In this document: piece after piece, positions 22,200 through 31,993 of the stretch
How positions within the stretch are numbered: the first letter of the stretch is position 1
Layout of the letters: the number at the start of each line of letters is the position of its first letter
From: Anadara kagoshimensis
Lineage: Eukaryota > Mollusca > Bivalvia > Arcoida > Arcidae
DNA: 64,000 nucleotides
Direction of reading: 5' to 3'
NCBI GenBank assembly: GCA_021292105.1
Contig: CM037867.1
Span: 13,282,928-13,346,927, forward strand
The notes under the pieces: generated by a model
Database searches by the model: none
The model's input: only the letters and a program-made list of their open reading frames with translations
Told to the model about the DNA's origin: nothing
Translations under genes and position numbers: made by a program

Positions 22200-23500
22200 T
22201 GTTCAAAGAGCATTAGCATCAGATGAGAGAAAAATGCTGCCTCAAAGCCTGATAAAACACAAAACTCAATATACTGAGTAAAACAATCTTGCCTTATATG
22301 AAAACTTTTCTCCCTGTTGTGGCCATCATTGTTGGACCCAAGCTTGGTACCAGACTATAATGGGACAAAGTGGTCTGTAGTTTTAATCTGGGATATTATG
22401 TGGCAGTGTACTGACAGTCATATCTGCATGTCCTTATTCGTTGCAGTTCAGAAACACTTGTATCAGTGCACACATCACATGAATCACAATATTCCTTTTT
22501 CTACCAAATTTTTTCAAAACACCATTGACAGGGCCAAAAACGATTTTCACAATGTAAACTGATATGACTTCAACACAAAATGCATATGTCCGTTTGGCGC
22601 AGCAAGAGGTTTCACCATCTGCATGCCCTTGTTTGTTGCAATTCAGAAACACTTTTGTCAGCTTTCGCATCCCATGAATCACAATAATCACTTGTATCAA
22701 GGCAGTTTATTCTTGAATGGTGGAGGAAACCAGATTACCAGTGAGAAAGCCAGACCTATGGCAAGTGAACTGAAAGGAAGCAAGCTGACAATCTTTCTTT
22801 GTACTAGGATATATCCTGGGTTTGAATCAAACTTGAGGTACTCACAGTACCATACTGTGATACATTAAGTTGGCACTATCAACCACTCTGCCACTGAAGT
22901 CACACAGAAATATCCTGTGACTACAGGTATGTTTACATTCCTGGCCATGGGCTACTAATTTCTAAAAAAAATTTTCAAAACGTAAACCTGTTTTACCAAA
23001 GTTATGAAAAAATACAACTTACAAGGGGATATATTTTCACATAATTTTGGAAAATTTGGCTACTAGTGATTTTAAATTTGTGAAATCCTAGTAGTCGTCG
23101 GTCCAGGCTGACTTATAATCAAAGGATATAAATAAAGAAGACAATGTATTATGTATTAAACACCATTCTTATATTATTCCTGATACTACTGGTCACAAAA
23201 CCATTACAAATAAAAACTCCACAGAATTATGAAGTCACACCAAAGATGCCAAGTCTTTGTCTTCTTAAACGAGACGTTAAGCACTTTAATAGCTTCAAAT
23301 TCAAAAATTTTATTTATATAAAAATTTTCTATATCCAGTAACAAAAACATGTTCTCTATTCTTACATGTAATGATTGTTCAAATATTCACACATTTATTT
23401 GCTCCCTCATACTTTCAGCACTATAAAGTCACAATAAATACAATGTCACATGATCTGTCACATGATCGATCACATGTTGATGTCATTTACAAAAATAACT
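22200..23500. other. Intergenic DNA with SINE fragments
   Basis: GAACTGAAAGGAAGCAAGCT and GATATATCCTGGGTTTGAAT near 22770-22830 look like a minus-strand SINE fragment. GTTGCAATTCAGAAACACTT near 22635 repeats GTTGCAGTTCAGAAACACTT near 22441, about 194 bp apart. No exon was recognised. Confidence 0.45.
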
Positions 23501-23511
23501 ACCAATCAGCA

Positions 23512-23606
23512 CTAATCTTTATTTTCTGACTTCCTCATATCTGGTGGCATCTTGTCAAAATCTTCTAGCAAATCTTCCTGCTTAACTGCATAAAGTGTGT
23601 ATAAAT
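23512..23606 (-). CDS. COA3: COA3 second coding exon
   Basis: On the minus strand the acceptor ACATATTATCAG is followed by two bases of an Asp codon and then LYTLYAVKQEDLLEDFDKMP and PDMRKSENKD, stop. This matches the region of COA3/CCDC56 after its membrane helix (YTFYSISQERFLDEL in human, LSVQQEKFLDDFEEP in fly). Phase 1 agrees with the donor at 27476. A gtctgtc/gtcaaggtca-type repeat lies immediately upstream in the intron. Confidence 0.88.
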
Positions 23607-26600
23607 CTGATAATATGTTAAGTATAAATACTCCAGCATGATTGAAACAGAAAAAACAACTACAACTGTCTCTTGAGAGCGAAATACCTCCCACTCCCCA
23701 TAATTGACCTCCTGACCTTGACCTTTGACTTATGCACATAAACATAGTATGCGACACACCATCTAATGTTGGTTTACATTTGTGCCAAGTTTGATTAAAA
23801 TCCATCGATATGAAGCGGACACAATATTGGGACGGACAAACAGAAGGATGGACAGACAGAGTAATTCTTATATACCCCATAAACCAAGTGCGCTAATGTA
23901 AAGGTAGAACATTAACTCAAAGCTATTTCGTCGTTGTAGGGGGTATAAAAAGTTCAGATATTGTGACATTATCTAACATTTCGTGGGTAAGGACAACTAG
24001 ATTTAAAATGCTAGTAGACTGTTGTTTTTGGAATATAAGTGATCAAATTGGGAATATGTAGTCTCCCCAGACAAACATGCAGACAAAGTGGATTGGAGTG
24101 AAGTAATGGTATTTTACATGGTCGATGTTATAACCACATATTTTTTCATATCTGTATTAACTTCATACATCGATTGATTAGGATTAAATAGTCAAATTTA
24201 GAATTAAATCCAAATTTTATTGATTTTGAAATGATAAAATATTTTATTTAGTGAGATTTGTAAAAACAGCCTTCCAAAAAAATCGCTGTCTTAAACGAAG
24301 GACGTTGTGACCTTAGCGTAAAAACAAAATGGCAGATTTAAAAACGTATTTATGCTTTTTAATTAAAATTATGTATTATAATTATTTGACCAAATATGAC
24401 AAATGTTTTATATCTAATTCTTTAATTATCACTTAACTGATGTATTTAAGACATTTATGACGCTATATAGCCCATATATATAAACACATTATAATAACAT
24501 ACATGGTAATAACATATTTGTTATTGCCATGTACAGGGCAATTACCATTCCGATTTTACATTCCACTCAAGATTTTATTCAGTTATATCTACCTGGCTAT
24601 GGAAAATCAACATCCAGAAAGCAAGCCAACAAACTTCCTCAAACTAGGAAATCTTAGGTATTGACTGGGATTCGAACCTAGGTGGTTTGAGACATTGCAA
24701 ACTCTTAGCTGCAGCTTTAATCAACTAAGTCACCAATTTTTAAAGCAAGTGCTCTACCTTCCAGGTACCACATAGGCGACACAGTAGTAACATCTCTGAA
24801 CCTGACAAGTTCGAACCCTGCCTGGGTCTGACACAAGACTTGAAAGTGGGTAGTGACTGTTCTTTCACCAAACACTCAGCATTATGAAATAAAAGTCACG
24901 GTTCTTTCGGATGGGAACTTAAAATAAACAAGGTCCCGTGTCATGGTGGGCTTGGCACACTAAAGAACCCTGCTGTATAATACCATCAGCACAATGCATA
25001 GGCAAAAATTCTGCACATTTCGCCTAAAGCTGGTGACGTCTCGATATAAGTGAAATATTACTGACTGGGACTTTAAACACCATTACTCAACTCTAAACCT
25101 GATAAAACAGTACATGTATATGACGTCATGTAGCTATATATGCTATAGTATATAAAGATAATGGCTTTAATGAATTGATTGTTTAAATGATAATTTGAAG
25201 CTAACTACACAAGAGGAGGTTATCTCTTCAGAGCCAACTACACAAGAGGAGGTTATCTCTTCAGAGCCAACTACACAAGAGGAGGTTATCTCTTCAGAGC
25301 CAACTACACAAGAGGAGGTTATCTCTTCAGAGCCAACTACACAAGAGGAGGTTATCCCTTCAGAGCCAACTACACAAGAGGAGATTATCTCTTCAGAGCC
25401 AACTACACAAGAGCAGCTTATCTCTTCAGAGCCAACTACACAAGAGGAGGTTATCTCTTCAGAGCCAACTACACAAGAGCAGCTTATCTCTTCAGAGCCA
25501 ACTACACAAGAGGAGGTTATCTCTTCAGAGCCAACTACACAAGAGGAGGTTATCTCTTCAGAGCCAACTACACAAGAGGAGCTTATCTCTTCAGAGCCAA
25601 CTACACAAGAGGAGGTTATCTCTTCAGAGCCAACTACACAAGAGGAGGTTATCTCTTCAGAGCCAACTACACAAGAGCAGCTTATCTCTTCAGAGCCATC
25701 TACACAAGAGCAGCTTATCTCTTCAGAGCCAACTACACAAGAGGAGGTTATCTCTTCAGAGCCAACTACACAAGAGGAGGTTATCTCTTCAGAGCCAACT
25801 ACACAAGAGAAGCTTATCTCTTTAGAGCCAACTACACAAGAGGAGTTTATCTCGTCAGAGCCATCTACACAAGAGGAGTTTATCTCTTCAGAGCCAACTA
25901 TACAAGAGGAGCTTATCTCTTCGGAGCCATCTACACAAGAGGAGCTTATCTATTCAGAACCAACTATACAAGAGGAGTTATCTCTTCAGAGCCAACTACA
26001 CAGGAGGAGCTTATCTATTCAGAGCAAACTACACAAGAGGGGCTTATCTCTTCACAGCCAACTACACAAGAGGAGCTTATCTCTACAGAGCCAACTACAC
26101 AAGAGGAGCTTATCTCTTCAGAGCCAACTACACAAGAGGAGCTTATCTTTTCAGAGCACCTGGCATCACTTTCTTGGTTGAAGTGGTTAACAAGTGGTTA
26201 TTTGGCAAGTTTTCAAAGTTTTAGTTTGTTTTGGGATTGTGGTTTGAATATGGATAGTGGAGTGGAGTCATGGGGGTTTTTTATGTACCAGTCAAAATTC
26301 TTTCACTTATATTGAGGTGTTTAGTTGAGATGGTGGAGGAAATTGGAGTGCCAAGGGAAAACCACCAGCCTTTAACAAGACATTGATTGATTGAATTTGG
26401 TTTTATGTCTCAGTCAAGAATATTTCACTTATATTGAGAGGTCAAGCAACATAGGTGAAGTGGCAGAAATTTTTACCTTTGCATCACACTCATGGCAATG
26501 TACAGCGAGGGTTCTTTAACATGCCATGCCTGCCATGACAAGTGGCATCAGTTTTTAATGTCTCTTCTGAAGGACCTCTTCTGGAGAACTCTGTGACTTT

Positions 26601-27678
26601 CATTTTTAAATGCAGTGTTTGCAATTTGCAAAAGAACAGTCACTACCTATTTTTGTCTTGGTCAGACCCTGCCGGGATACCATAGCATACCTGTCAAGTC
26701 ACACACATTTTAGGAGTAAATCACGCTCACACGCTAAGCATTAATAAACACACGCATAATAGAAGTATCTGGAAAATGAAAAACTGAAACCCTATATTAA
26801 AATGATAAGATGTAGGAGTTTAGTTACCGGCAGTTAAAATTACCATTTGTAATATGATAAAGATAATTTCAGCTGCTGGCAACTCACAAATTCTAGTTTC
26901 CTGTAGTGAAAACTACATAAAAACAAGATTTACTTACTTGGTCATGGATATTCCTCCAATTCTTGGAGAACTTTTGGAAACTACGTAACAACAAGATCAT
27001 AGTAAAGAAGACACGTGATAAAAAGTTAAAATTGCGGAAAATAAACCCCATGTGGGCGAGTAGTTGAATGTGGTTCTATAAGAATCTTATAGAACCACAT
27101 TCAACTATTAAGATATATAATGCCCTTGAATGCAAGAAAATGCAGGATTTTGTATCATCATTTCAAAAATTTACGGGGGAGCATGCCTCCGGACCCACCC
27201 CAAACGACGTGCGACTTTGTCGCACACATCATCACATGCATGACTCCATAAGGACCTTGACAGGTATGCCATAGTAGTCTCCTTCAGGGATGGAACCGAG
27301 ATCTGTTGAGACCAATCATTCCACTTAAACATTTTGAACATGCCCCAGTATGTTTGTCACTGTGTTTGATTCAGATTGTATATTTAGGTCTATAGCTGGC
27401 GACGTCTCGAAATAAGTGAAATATTCTTGACTGGGACGTTAAACACCATTACTCAGCTCAACTTATCTTACATAACCTTCAAGGATACATATGCCAAAAG
27501 CCATGGCTCCAAGAGATATGCCCAAAACTCGACTTCTAGCTCTCCGATATCTCAAATCATTGACTCTGTTTATATTATATCCTTCACTTTTCTTCATATA
27601 ATGCTTTTGAGCATCGGTCAAGCCTGCTATCTGTTCAGGGCTAAGTTTTCCCGGTGGCTTAGAGATTTCATGTCCCAT
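23512..27678 (-). CDS. COA3: Cytochrome c oxidase assembly factor 3 (COA3/CCDC56), two-exon gene
   Basis: COA3 is a small inner mitochondrial membrane protein that stabilises newly made COX1 and supports early assembly of complex IV. Joining 27678-27477 to 23606-23512 gives 98 residues, close to the 106 of human COA3. Features in order: N-terminal MGHEISKPPGKLSPEQ, matching the family KLTPEQ motif; a basic stretch (LRYRRARSR, about residues 43-51) on the matrix side; one hydrophobic helix (VLGISLGAMAFGICILE, about 51-67); then a tail with QEDLLEDF (family QERFLDEL). The start is chosen for its context (AGCATGG) and fit to family length. The 3.87-kb intron holds a 33-bp minisatellite and several SINE-like copies. 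No paralogue or competing exon is seen. Confidence 0.9.
24540..24740 (-). repeat. tRNA-headed SINE-like fragment, minus strand (COA3 intron)
   Basis: GGGATTCGAACCTAGGTGGT and TAATCAACTAAGTCACCAAT are, on the other strand, a B-box-like GGTTCGAATCCC and a tRNA-like start TTGGTGACTTAGTTGATTA. Confidence 0.6.
24760..25095 (+). repeat. SINE-like element, second tRNA-headed family, plus strand
   Basis: It starts with a diverged head (AAGTTCGAACCCTGCCTGGG) and runs through CTTTCACCAAACACTCAGCA, GGTCCCGTGTCATGGTGGGC and GGTGACGTCTCGATATAAGT to GACTGGGACTTTAAACACCA. Opposite orientation to the copies at 21890 and 57180. Confidence 0.68.
25199..26163 (+). repeat. 33-bp minisatellite, about 29 copies, in the COA3 intron
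   Basis: Unit ACTACACAAGAGGAGGTTAT followed by CTCTTCAGAGCCA. In one frame it reads TTQEEVISSEP with E/Q, V/L/I/F and S/P variants. Because the unit is a multiple of three and has no stop, all three forward frames stay open (others read NYTRGGYLFRA and LHKRSLSLQSQ). Near 25973 one base is missing, so the acidic frame changes to LHKRSLSLQSQ. There is no ATG at its start, since the nearest ATG is followed at once by TAA, and no similar known protein is recognised. The likeliest reading is a non-coding minisatellite, but it could be an exon on the strand opposite COA3. Confidence 0.9.
26280..26690 (-). repeat. Two SINE-like fragments, minus strand
   Basis: At 26285-26390, ATTCTTTCACTTATATTGAG with TGGAGGAAATTGGAGTGCCA matches the first SINE family. 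At 26400-26690, TCTCAGTCAAGAATATTTCA through AAAAGAACAGTCACTACC and CAGACCCTGCCGGGATACC matches the second. Confidence 0.6.
27061..27107. repeat. Perfect 22-bp inverted repeat with 3-nt spacer
   Basis: TAGTTGAATGTGGTTCTATA + AG at 27061-27082 is exactly mirrored at 27086-27107 around AAT. It would fold into a long hairpin or cruciform. Lies in the stretch between two SINE-like pieces of the COA3 intron. Confidence 0.95.
27365..27470 (+). repeat. SINE tail abutting the COA3 exon 1 donor
   Basis: TAGCTGGCGACGTCTCGAAA and ATATTCTTGACTGGGACGTT with AAACACCATTACTC are the tail of the second SINE family. It ends within roughly ten bases of the exon 1 donor on the minus strand. Confidence 0.6.
27477..27678 (-). 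CDS. COA3: COA3 first coding exon
   Basis: 67 codons plus one base. It encodes MGHEISKPPGKLSPEQIAGL to the membrane helix ending ICILE. The donor is GAAG|GTTATG. A stronger-looking GTAAGA lies 5 bases downstream but would put exon 2 out of frame. The open frame continues 38 codons upstream to an ATG at 27792; that part is low-complexity and poorly placed for the family, so it is read as 5' UTR. Confidence 0.9.
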
Positions 27679-28217
27679 GCTAGCTTCTTGCCATTGAATC
27701 ACTTCGGAACTCCTCTGAGTTTTTTGTCTTAAGCTTAAACTAACCGATAAATTTAAGGAAATATAATTTTCATTATTGATTCTCATGATCAAAAATAAAT
27801 TTATACTTCGTCTTTATTTTATTATTTGATATAAATTAGAATTATCCATATATTACAAAGATAAACCCTTCAAATTTGTATACTAGTTTTATCGGCTACA
27901 TGGCAAGTTCTCTAATGTCAAGGTCGAAAAAACTAACCCGAAGCTATTTCGTCGTTGATTAATGATCTTCATCATCAACAAAGACTACCAGCATCAATGC
28001 TCTCGGGTAAAAATCTTGTAAATTTTTATTGTCACACGCATTGCATGTGATAAATTCATTGACACTGTAATTATCACAAATTGTGCTTCTAATATATAGT
28101 CACTGCATGTGACAGTTGATTTTCTCCACTGATTTCTTTTCTTGACAGGAGATAAGGTTTATCACTGTTTATTCATATAAACACACCAGTTGACAATGTC
28201 TTTGTCACAAATGGGAT

Positions 28218-29486
28218 CAGGTCAATTCGCCCCGTCAAATTCGCCCCCACTTTCATCAAATTCGCCCCCACTTTCATCAAATTCGCCCCCGTTCAAAATC
28301 GTCCCCACCTTTTGCAAATTCGCCCCCAATTTTTGAAAAATCATCTTCTTTTATTGAGATTGTAAAAGTGACATAAAATTACTTATTACGACCTCGGATA
28401 TGCCTACTGTAGGAACCACTGTGGCTGTGACAGTGAAATGATCTTTATATCCATAGAAAATCAAATTAATTTGAAAAAAGTTACTTGTACCTAGTCGTAA
28501 CAGGAAATCTGTATGCGCATCCGCGATTGTCATAAAGTATGTCTGTAAAAAGGAAAATGTTGGCGGTATGGGGATTTTACACATGCAAAAATGACGATGT
28601 TTACACCGGAAGTGATGTCCTTGGTGACGTTTTACGTCATATGCGCAACAGAAGCCGCCATTTGCATGGTTTTTCAACATGTTAAATCCCCATAGCACCA
28701 ACGTTTTTCCCTATGCAGATATATTTTGGGCTAATCACGGATGCGCATACAGATTTCCTGTTACGACTAGGTACAAGTAAGTGAAAAATATCGATCTTTA
28801 TTCAAATTTATTTGATTTTCTATGGATATGAAGAGAATTTCACTGTCACAGTCACAGTGGTTCCTACAGTAATTACTGAGTGCACACAAATTATTTGTAC
28901 GTGTAAATATGTATTGTTTTTATTGCAATGTTGTTTTTTTGTCGCGCATTCATATCAAAAGTCCTTTGTATGACCATGATATAATCATAACAGTGGGTAC
29001 AGTAAAAAGAAAATACTTAAAGTTTATTAAAGAATAACATTAAACTAGTGATAGATTACATCGTTGAGAGAAATCATTAAATACATCTTTTTCAACATAC
29101 CACGTGCTCCTTACGAAATAATGTCTCTGTTCCTGGTAACATCAAATTCATTGTTCACTTGATCGCTTCTACTATGTTGGTATTTTATAAATAAAAATGA
29201 TTTTGTCAAAAGCAACATTGGAAACGTTTAAAAATACAATTAGATATAAAAGTTAAATCCATTATTAAATGGATGCACTGGAATGTTTCATTTCTAAAGT
29301 AGCATTATTTTTATTTGATTTTTATAAGAAAAATAAAATTAAAATTAAAAATATTATTTTGTTATATGGTTATTGAGAAAAAATGGGGGAGAATTTGCAA
29401 GAAGTGGTTGCGATTTTGTCATGGGGGCGAATTTGTTGAAAGTGAGGGCGAATTTGACGGGGGCGAATTTACCATGGGGTGAATTC
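28218..29486. mobile_element. Foldback-type element with long GGGGGCGAATTTG arms
   Basis: The left arm (about 28218-28345) repeats TCAAATTCGCCCCCACTTTC. The right arm (about 29380-29486) is its inverse, with GGGGGCGAATTTGTTGAAAG and GACGGGGGCGAATTTACC. No transposase frame is found, so it is non-autonomous. A second inverted-repeat element sits inside it. The sequences just outside (ATCACAAATTGTGCTTCTAA near 28074 and CTCACAAATTGTCCCTCTAA near 29486) resemble each other, so it may sit in a duplicated segment. Confidence 0.75.
28403..28873. mobile_element. Inner inverted-repeat element nested in 28218-29486
   Basis: The left arm, from TACTGTAGGAACCACTGTGG through TACCTAGTCGTAACAGGAAA to CTGTATGCGCATCCG (28403-28530), is mirrored at 28732-28873. 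Shorter matching pieces (TATGGGGATTTTA near 28568 and TAAATCCCCATA near 28684) continue toward the centre, so most of its 470 bp can fold. Confidence 0.82.
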
Positions 29487-30110
29487 TCACAAATTGTCCC
29501 TCTAATATACAATCACTGTATGTTATTGTAGCAGTTTACTTTATCCGCAGTTAAATTTTTCCTGTCCAAAGATGAAATTTATCCACATACTGATATAATT
29601 ATACCCTTGTATGTAACAGTTATTTTATCCACGGTGAATTTTATTTTCTATGAGATAAAATTTATCTCTGGATTTCTTTCAAATCGTGTAACTCACAAGC
29701 CTTGATGTCTATGACTGAAATGTTCAAACCATCACTGGATACCCATAATGAATTTTTTAAAGTCTAATGAAGAATTGATTTAAAAACCAATGAATATATC
29801 TGTGTAACAGTGTTTATAAACCATGAATTGCTGTGCATTACATTTAAGAGTGTCTTGAAATTATGGTATTACAGAATGTATAAACTAGAAAACAAAATTT
29901 TTCGTTCTAAACTCTCAGATTTTTCATTTGAAACCCATTGAAAATTTCTAGTTTGGAGACTGAGACATTTTCCCACATGATGATGTCATGTTCCACACAG
30001 GATAATGTCATGTAATTGTCTTTCATTTTAAATGCCAAAAAGGTTTGGTGGTCAAGTACAATATGTGCATCTTGCATGGCATAAAAACACGCACTCATTT
30101 AAATCATGCT

Positions 30111-30288
30111 AATGGGGCTCGCCGCTGTACCACGTGACATCTTCTAACGTTTGTGTGGAACACTTATTTCCAATGGATATGTAAAAAATGACATTATTCC
30201 GGGAATTTGTGATGTTGACGTTTTCCATATAATGTCCCGCAAAAACATTAAGAGGTATTGATCACATGTTTCAGCAACGAATCCCATT
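30111..30288. mobile_element. MITE-like element, GTACCACGTGA family, copy 4
   Basis: Begins AATGGGGCTCGCCGCTGTAC, holds CACTTATTTCCAATGGATAT and ends GATCACATGTTTCAGCAACG followed by AATCCCATT. It lies in the 5' flank or first intron of the SOCS-box gene. Confidence 0.75.
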
Positions 30289-30291
30289 GTT

Positions 30292-30346
30292 ATGGGTCAG
30301 ATTATCCCACTACACTACAAAACAGTAGTGGGATAATCTGACCCAT
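30292..30346. repeat. Perfect 22-bp hairpin with 11-nt loop
   Basis: ATGGGTCAGATTATCCCACT + AC at 30292-30313 is exactly mirrored at 30325-30346 with loop ACTACAAAACA. It starts four bases after the MITE-like copy. A diverged half-similar sequence is at about 15380-15455. Confidence 0.95.
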
Positions 30347-30512
30347 ATCGTTGATTTAAACGAGTGCCTGTGATAAAAACCCTATCTCACATGTTCGGAT
30401 ATGGAACAAATGGTGTTTGCCAGATTTAAGACAATTAAAACACAATAAACATAAATTGTGTCATAATAGCATTTATTATTTAATTGATATATTTTCAGTA
30501 TTGAAGTAAACC

Positions 30513-30611
30513 ATGGATAACTTAAGTGGTGACAAAAGGAATTTCATCACCATAAGTCGGACAACCAGAACAACAATGAGTGAGCACATTTACAACTTCC
30601 GCTATGAGTAA
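30513..30611 (+). CDS. Possible upstream ORF (32 codons) in the SOCS-box leader
   Basis: AACCATGG is a strong start context. It encodes MDNLSGDKRNFITISRTTRT and ends FRYE-TAA. It is in the same frame as the main protein, separated from it by the stop. It could regulate translation, or be chance, since it shows no domain. Confidence 0.3.
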   Translation: MDNLSGDKRNFITISRTTRTTMSEHIYNFRYE

Positions 30612-30698
30612 CCAATAGTTTATACACTTGTCAGATCATATTCAGAACAGCTCAGATGTAACCAGTAAAATCACTGGTAGTCCCTGTGAAATGAAGGT

Positions 30699-31928
30699 AT
30701 GGGCAATTCCAGCAGTAACCATGGCAACCTTGATCTCACAAAAACTGATTATTTATCAAGGATTGTCCCATTATCATCAGGCTCCCTGATACAAACCACA
30801 ACTTATAATAAGTGGATCAAATCCCAGAAGGATATAGCAGGTTTTACAGATTTTACGGACTTCACCTCGGCCAGAGAGGCACGGTTTAGACATGGTGTCA
30901 TCACCAAACCAGACCTCACTAATGGGCGATATCTAATTCCAAGTTTCAGATCAAAAACTGAACTTTTAATTTTAGAAAAACAAAAATGGTTTGTGGGTCG
31001 GTTTAAACTTCCTAGAATCTCAGTTCCCGATGTGGATGACCCACATTGGAACCGACAAGTACGTCATAACAGAAACAGGAAGGAGTGCAGCATTGTGGGA
31101 TTTCATAATGATATCGTTGTTATACAAATCACAACAAATAGAAGCTGTTTATCTCCGCAGTTTTATATCTTAGATCTTTCATCAAAGAAAGTTTTGGGAT
31201 ATTTTGTAATATTTTACCACTGTAGACGATGGTACGAGTGCTATATATCACCAAACAAAAAGAGAATATTTTTAAGACCCGACAGTTTCACCAGAGTTGT
31301 GGCTCTCCCAGACAACTACATTCTGGAAAATGTTACGCTACATTCCAGTGTGACAAACTTGAAAGTGGATGTCATTCCACCCATTTTCCGTGCACATGTT
31401 TTGACATTCAACAGTCTTGCAGGCGACGACTGTATTGTTATGGCGAGCGGAAGAGATATTGAAATACGTTCTGTCATATCGTGGACTGTTTTACGACAAA
31501 CACAAAATTTAGATCTTCCATCAAGCATTCAACAAATCAAATCTAGTCCTTTGGGTGATTTTCTGGCCATTAGATGTGTACACCCTGTTCATTGTAAAGA
31601 ATATAGTGTGAATGTTATAGCTATAGTCTGTTTCAGAAAACTTGAGATTTTACTCAAGGTTGATGTCAGGGGCTGTTATTGGCCAGTGTCTGAGGTCATC
31701 AATTTACAGGTCTTTCCTCGTTTTTGTCCCAGCGAGAGTAGTGTGGCTATTATGAAAAATTGTTCATACACTCGTAAAATATCGGTGTATAAATTGCCTG
31801 TTAAAAGATTACACCTACAGTATCTGTGTAGAAGAGTCATTCTACATGTAGTCAGTTACAGAGAACTAGAAAAACTTCCACTCCCAGTTAAGTTGATTCA
31901 ATACCTCCAGGCCAAATACTTAATGTAA
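30699..31928 (+). CDS. SOCS-box protein with WD/beta-propeller-like middle, 409 aa
   Basis: Intronless frame from ATG to TAA. The N-terminus MGNSSSNHG fits an N-myristoylation signal (Gly2, Ser6). Residues about 60-365 have spaced hydrophobic beta-strand pattern, for example SPLGDFLAIRC, CIVMASGRDIEIRSV and CPSESSVAIMKN with ISVYKLP, as in diverged WD or propeller blades, though no full GH...WD repeat is present. Residues about 371-405 are a SOCS box: LQYLCRRVI is the BC box that binds Elongin B/C, and LEKLPLPVKLIQYL holds the LPLP Cullin-5 box. Such proteins recruit substrates to a Cullin-RING ubiquitin ligase. I do not recognise the family beyond this. It is not WSB1/2 by eye. SOCS call strong, propeller call moderate. 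Confidence 0.85.
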   Translation: MGNSSSNHGNLDLTKTDYLSRIVPLSSGSLIQTTTYNKWIKSQKDIAGFTDFTDFTSAREARFRHGVITKPDLTNGRYLIPSFRSKTELLILEKQKWFVGRFKLPRISVPDVDDPHWNRQVRHNRNRKECSIVGFHNDIVVIQITTNRSCLSPQFYILDLSSKKVLGYFVIFYHCRRWYECYISPNKKRIFLRPDSFTRVVALPDNYILENVTLHSSVTNLKVDVIPPIFRAHVLTFNSLAGDDCIVMASGRDIEIRSVISWTVLRQTQNLDLPSSIQQIKSSPLGDFLAIRCVHPVHCKEYSVNVIAIVCFRKLEILLKVDVRGCYWPVSEVINLQVFPRFCPSESSVAIMKNCSYTRKISVYKLPVKRLHLQYLCRRVILHVVSYRELEKLPLPVKLIQYLQAKYLM

Positions 31929-31993
31929 GCCCAGACAACTGTCGATCACAATTATAAAGGATTTGTTCCTCACCATGGAACTCACCATAGAAC

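Larger units (their letters stand above)
30499..31928 (+). other. Probable last exon of the SOCS-box gene, with 5' leader
   Basis: GATATATTTTCAG at 30486-30498 is a good acceptor in front of the reading frames, so an untranslated upstream exon is possible. No promoter was identified. Confidence 0.5.

Noticed and set aside
21041-26163. CRISPR-like arrays (21041 and 25199)
   Set aside because: Units follow each other with no unique spacers, in a eukaryotic context. These are minisatellites.
27061-27274. Open frame of 68 codons from 27068
   Set aside because: It starts inside the palindrome and runs through a fragment shared with the hAT-like element. No protein feature.
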